From Cladosporium sp. IMV 00045 (lineage: Eukaryota; Ascomycota; Dothideomycetes; Cladosporiales; Cladosporiaceae): DNA of 19,273 bases. Positions 16,430 to 19,273 of this stretch are shown here, one piece after another. The translations under genes and the position numbers were made by a program. Each line of letters begins with the position of its first letter. Position 1 is the first letter of the stretch. The stretch spans positions 1-19,273 of the forward strand of contig MSJI02000417.1 in the NCBI GenBank assembly GCA_001931905.2. The letters are read 5' to 3'. The notes below the pieces were generated by a model. The model worked only from the letters and a program-made list of their open reading frames with translations, did not search any database and was not told the origin of the DNA.

Positions 16430-19273
16430 ATGGTCGTCGGATTTGATGGGCTCGTAGAACGCTTGCTCTACGATGTGGCGCTCGCGGGAACTGGTGGTGA
16501 GTTCATTCTGCAATGCGCTGCGCATAACTGCCACTATAACGCGCTTCAGAGTAGCGAAAGCATTGAGCACATACTAACTGAGAATAGGACTCGGGATCAA
16601 GCAACTTGGTGATGCGATACGAGAATATTACTCGAGTCAAGCCGGTTCGAAAAGCCAGGTGCAACCACCGTCAAATGATGATCTCTTCTTCTCCGAAGCG
16701 CCACCAGAAGATGGCCCAAATATCGACGATGACTTCGTGGAGCTTGTCTGGCACTGGGTTTCTAAAAACCCCGAAGTCACAGTGGAAGGCGAGGCTCAGC
16801 CTGTGGACGATGTAGCGGATCCAGACGCAACCATCGAAGGAGGCCAACCCAAGAACAATGCAACCAACAAGCTCGACAAATATCGCAAGCAACGTCTATG
16901 TACTGGAGAGGACCGAGTATGGTACGCCATTGCTGGTCATGGCGTCGACTACAAACGAATTCCGCCACTCGAGTTTCAAGCGCTCAGTGTAATCGCCGCC
17001 CAAGGATCGAGGGGTGTCCTACAACCCGACGTCACAAAGTTGACTGGACAAGACAAACGATCCTTACCGAAGCGTACCGACAATCTCGCTAAGAACGGAT
17101 ATGTCTACAAGACTACGGTTATTGCTCGTGGCACCAAGACCAGTCTACTCAAGCTGAAGAAGTTTGCTGGCGAGAGTGACTTGCCTGAAGACGAGACAGC
17201 TCCACCTGGAACAGCGATCATCCAGTACAATCTCTGGTTCGACGAGGTCATGCGTCTCTTGAAAGAAAACGACAACATCATGGCATTCGAGGACGTGAGA
17301 ATCGGTCTGGGCATCAATAAGAAGAGGTTCGAGACCAGAGCATTACATCGCTGTGTTCGTCGACTTGCCAACGTCGGGTGCTTGAGAAAAGTCACTGCTA
17401 AAGTGGAAGCGCCTGCTTCTCAACCCGATGCTGATATGAAATCAGTCCGTTCACTTCTGCTGCTGCGTGAGCCCACGGAGATCGATCGAATTGCCTTCAT
17501 GAGGAGTGACTGGCAGAGGAGCAAACTCCTGGATTCTACGCAAATTGCGCAGTTTACGTCTCAGGCCGTGAACGATGACGAAGATGAAGATGAGGATGAT
17601 GTTGAAGCTATCGAAGGTGTCGACGGCGAGCCTGAGGACCCAAAACGTGTTCTAAATCGCTCGCCACCTCTTTGGGACCCAGAACTCCCTTTCCCGAACT
17701 ACCTTTACAAACGGATTGAAGAGGCAGGGATTGCAGGCACGGTCTCTGGCGAGCTTTACGACGATTCCGTGGGCCACTTCTGGAAGAGAGCCATGGATGA
17801 GATGCTTGTAAGACTCACAGATCTCTGGCAATTCTCGCAGCCCCCGCATCTTCGACACCTGAGCATTATCAAAGACACTGGCCAGAGAGGAAAGCAACCA
17901 ACATTCCAGTATCGCACTTACGACAATTTCGTGAAGGCCGTCGAGATAGGTGATGCATTTTGGGAGGGCGTTTTTGGGCCTGAAATACAAGGTAAAGGAA
18001 AGGCTGGCAAGAAGAAAGCAGAAGCTGCTGCTTCTGCTCAGCCTGACCTTGACGGATGGGGGTTCCCCAAGCTCTCACCAAAGCTGTTCGTCGGACACAA
18101 TGGTGCCGCCACGCTCGAACAGTGCCGCCAAAGTGCAAAACCTGCGATGAACAAGGCGTTGAACCCTTCGTCATCGAAACTCACACCAGCTGAACAGAAG
18201 AAATTGAACAAGAAAATGGACGAGTACCTGCTGCCCTTGTATGTGATCGCACGCCGAATGGTCCATCCTGATGAAATGGCACCGGAGAAGCGTACAGCTA
18301 GTCAAGCAGGCTTGGACGACGAGCTCGACGAAGAGACGACGGCGCAATCACCTCCACCACAAGAGCCAGCTCCATCACCGCAACAAGATCGATCTGCACG
18401 CAAGTATTTCTGGGGCAACGATAACACCGAAGTCACATCTTCTGTAGCATCGATCACGCGAATTGTAGAGCCATCTCAGACCCCTTCAAGACGGAAAGGA
18501 CGTCCACCAAAGACTACACCTGTATCAGCGGCTACGACAGCTCGTCGAAAGAAAAAGGCGGCGATTGAAGGAAGGACTCCTGCGCAACCAGAAGAAAGGA
18601 TACAGCCTGGCGTGTCAATCAATCCTCCTGGCTCTATTGAGCTGAAGCAGGTCACTTTACAACCCATTGGAAGGCCCAAGAAGGCCAAGATTGCGGTCTT
18701 CAGATCCAGTCGTCTCAAGAACTTCCCGTGGTTTGTCGCAGAACCACCGCGTACGGGTGGAAAACCTAAGCGTGTGCCAAGGGCGAGCCTTGCATCGAGA
18801 CGTTCTTCAGGTCTCCAAGAGACACCCTCACGCCCGCAGCAGGACGAAGAAGTCGACCCGTCATCGGTGGCGCAAGACCCAACAGACCCAGAGCAAACAC
18901 CAAACGAGGGCGGCCACGCAAGCATGGAGATCGATACTAGGGGAGACACAGAGCAGGAGAAGCTTGGGGCGCCATCAGAGGAACCAGAGGCTGTTGACGA
19001 GCCTTCTGCGACCGACCGCGAACAGGAACAGCAAACCGGGCCCGCAGAGAGTGCGCCTGCCGATGAACCACAAGCAGCGAACAGTCGTGACGCCTCTGTC
19101 GAGCAGGATGTACCGATGACTGGTGTTGATGGTGCTTATGACGAGCCACCTGCACCAGCCGCGGATGATGGAGATTCGCAAGCTGTCCCGAACGAGGCCA
19201 GCCAAAGTCTCGACCCTGAACTTGGCGACAAGAATGGAGAAAAGAAGAGCGACGATTCTCTCCCTGATATCAC
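16430..19273 (+). CDS. TFC3: TFIIIC largest subunit, B-block-binding tau138 (Tfc3/Sfc3), 3' end outside window
   Basis: Exon 1 is 16430-16496 (MVVGFDGLVERLLYDVAL). A 91-nt intron at 16497-16587 has GTGAGT, TACTAAC and ATAG. Exon 2 is open from 16588 to the window edge, so about 917 residues are visible. The B-block TFIIIC winged-helix region spans about 133-215 (VWYAIAGHGVDYKRIPPLEF; SVIAAQGSRGVLQPDV; LAKNGYVYKTTVIARGTKTS). A second helical region follows at about 230-310 (LWFDEVMRLLKENDNIMAFE). Then come an acidic run, a conserved-looking block (PPLWDPELPFPNYLYKRI) and a basic stretch with an AT-hook-like RRKGRPPK at about 657-664. From about 740 the protein is acidic and disordered. In yeast this subunit contacts the tRNA B-box and nucleates TFIIIC. 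Fungal homologues are about twice the visible length. Family identity rests on the B-block region and is firm. Confidence 0.85.

Overview
The window is nuclear DNA from a filamentous ascomycete, most likely a Dothideomycete, although the class is an inference. The evidence is short GT-AG introns of mostly 51-60 nt (one of 91 nt) with CTAAC/CTGAC-type branch sites, compact two-strand gene packing, and typical ascomycete housekeeping proteins. I saw no rRNA, tRNA, CRISPR array or transposon.

Layout. The left edge (2-337, +) is the C-terminal tail of a probable eIF4B-like RNA-binding protein. Two minus-strand genes follow: a small 2EXR/F-box-like protein (2032-1158) and a large alpha-arrestin (5192-2661). 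Each has a clear reading-frame break that adding one base would repair. A 2.1-kb divergent intergenic stretch with no supported gene separates the arrestin from a Dpb11/Rad4/TopBP1 homologue with four BRCT domains (7342-9993, +, four exons). That gene ends tail-to-tail against a U-box cyclophilin of the PPIL2/CYP60/CYP8 type (11892-10096, -, three exons, one of only 17 nt).

The right half starts with a roughly 900-bp AT-richer region. It leads into a tiny gene with a 5'-UTR intron that encodes a 48-residue peptide made almost entirely of three tandem Cys-containing repeats (13088-13234, +). This is the least explained and most novel-looking object in the window. A CCDC137-like nucleolar protein (14634-13642, -) and the spliceosomal factor MFAP1 (14845-16092, +) diverge from a 210-bp shared promoter. 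The window ends inside the largest TFIIIC subunit, tau138/Tfc3/Sfc3 (16430->19273, +). Its promoter carries a near-perfect B-box, the DNA element TFIIIC itself recognises.

Functionally these are independent housekeeping genes: translation, ubiquitin-adaptor trafficking, DNA replication/checkpoint, splicing, ribosome/nucleolus and Pol III transcription. They do not form a metabolic cluster. Three genes (U-box cyclophilin, MFAP1 and, loosely, CCDC137) belong to nuclear RNA processing. The repeat-peptide gene does not belong to any family I recognise.
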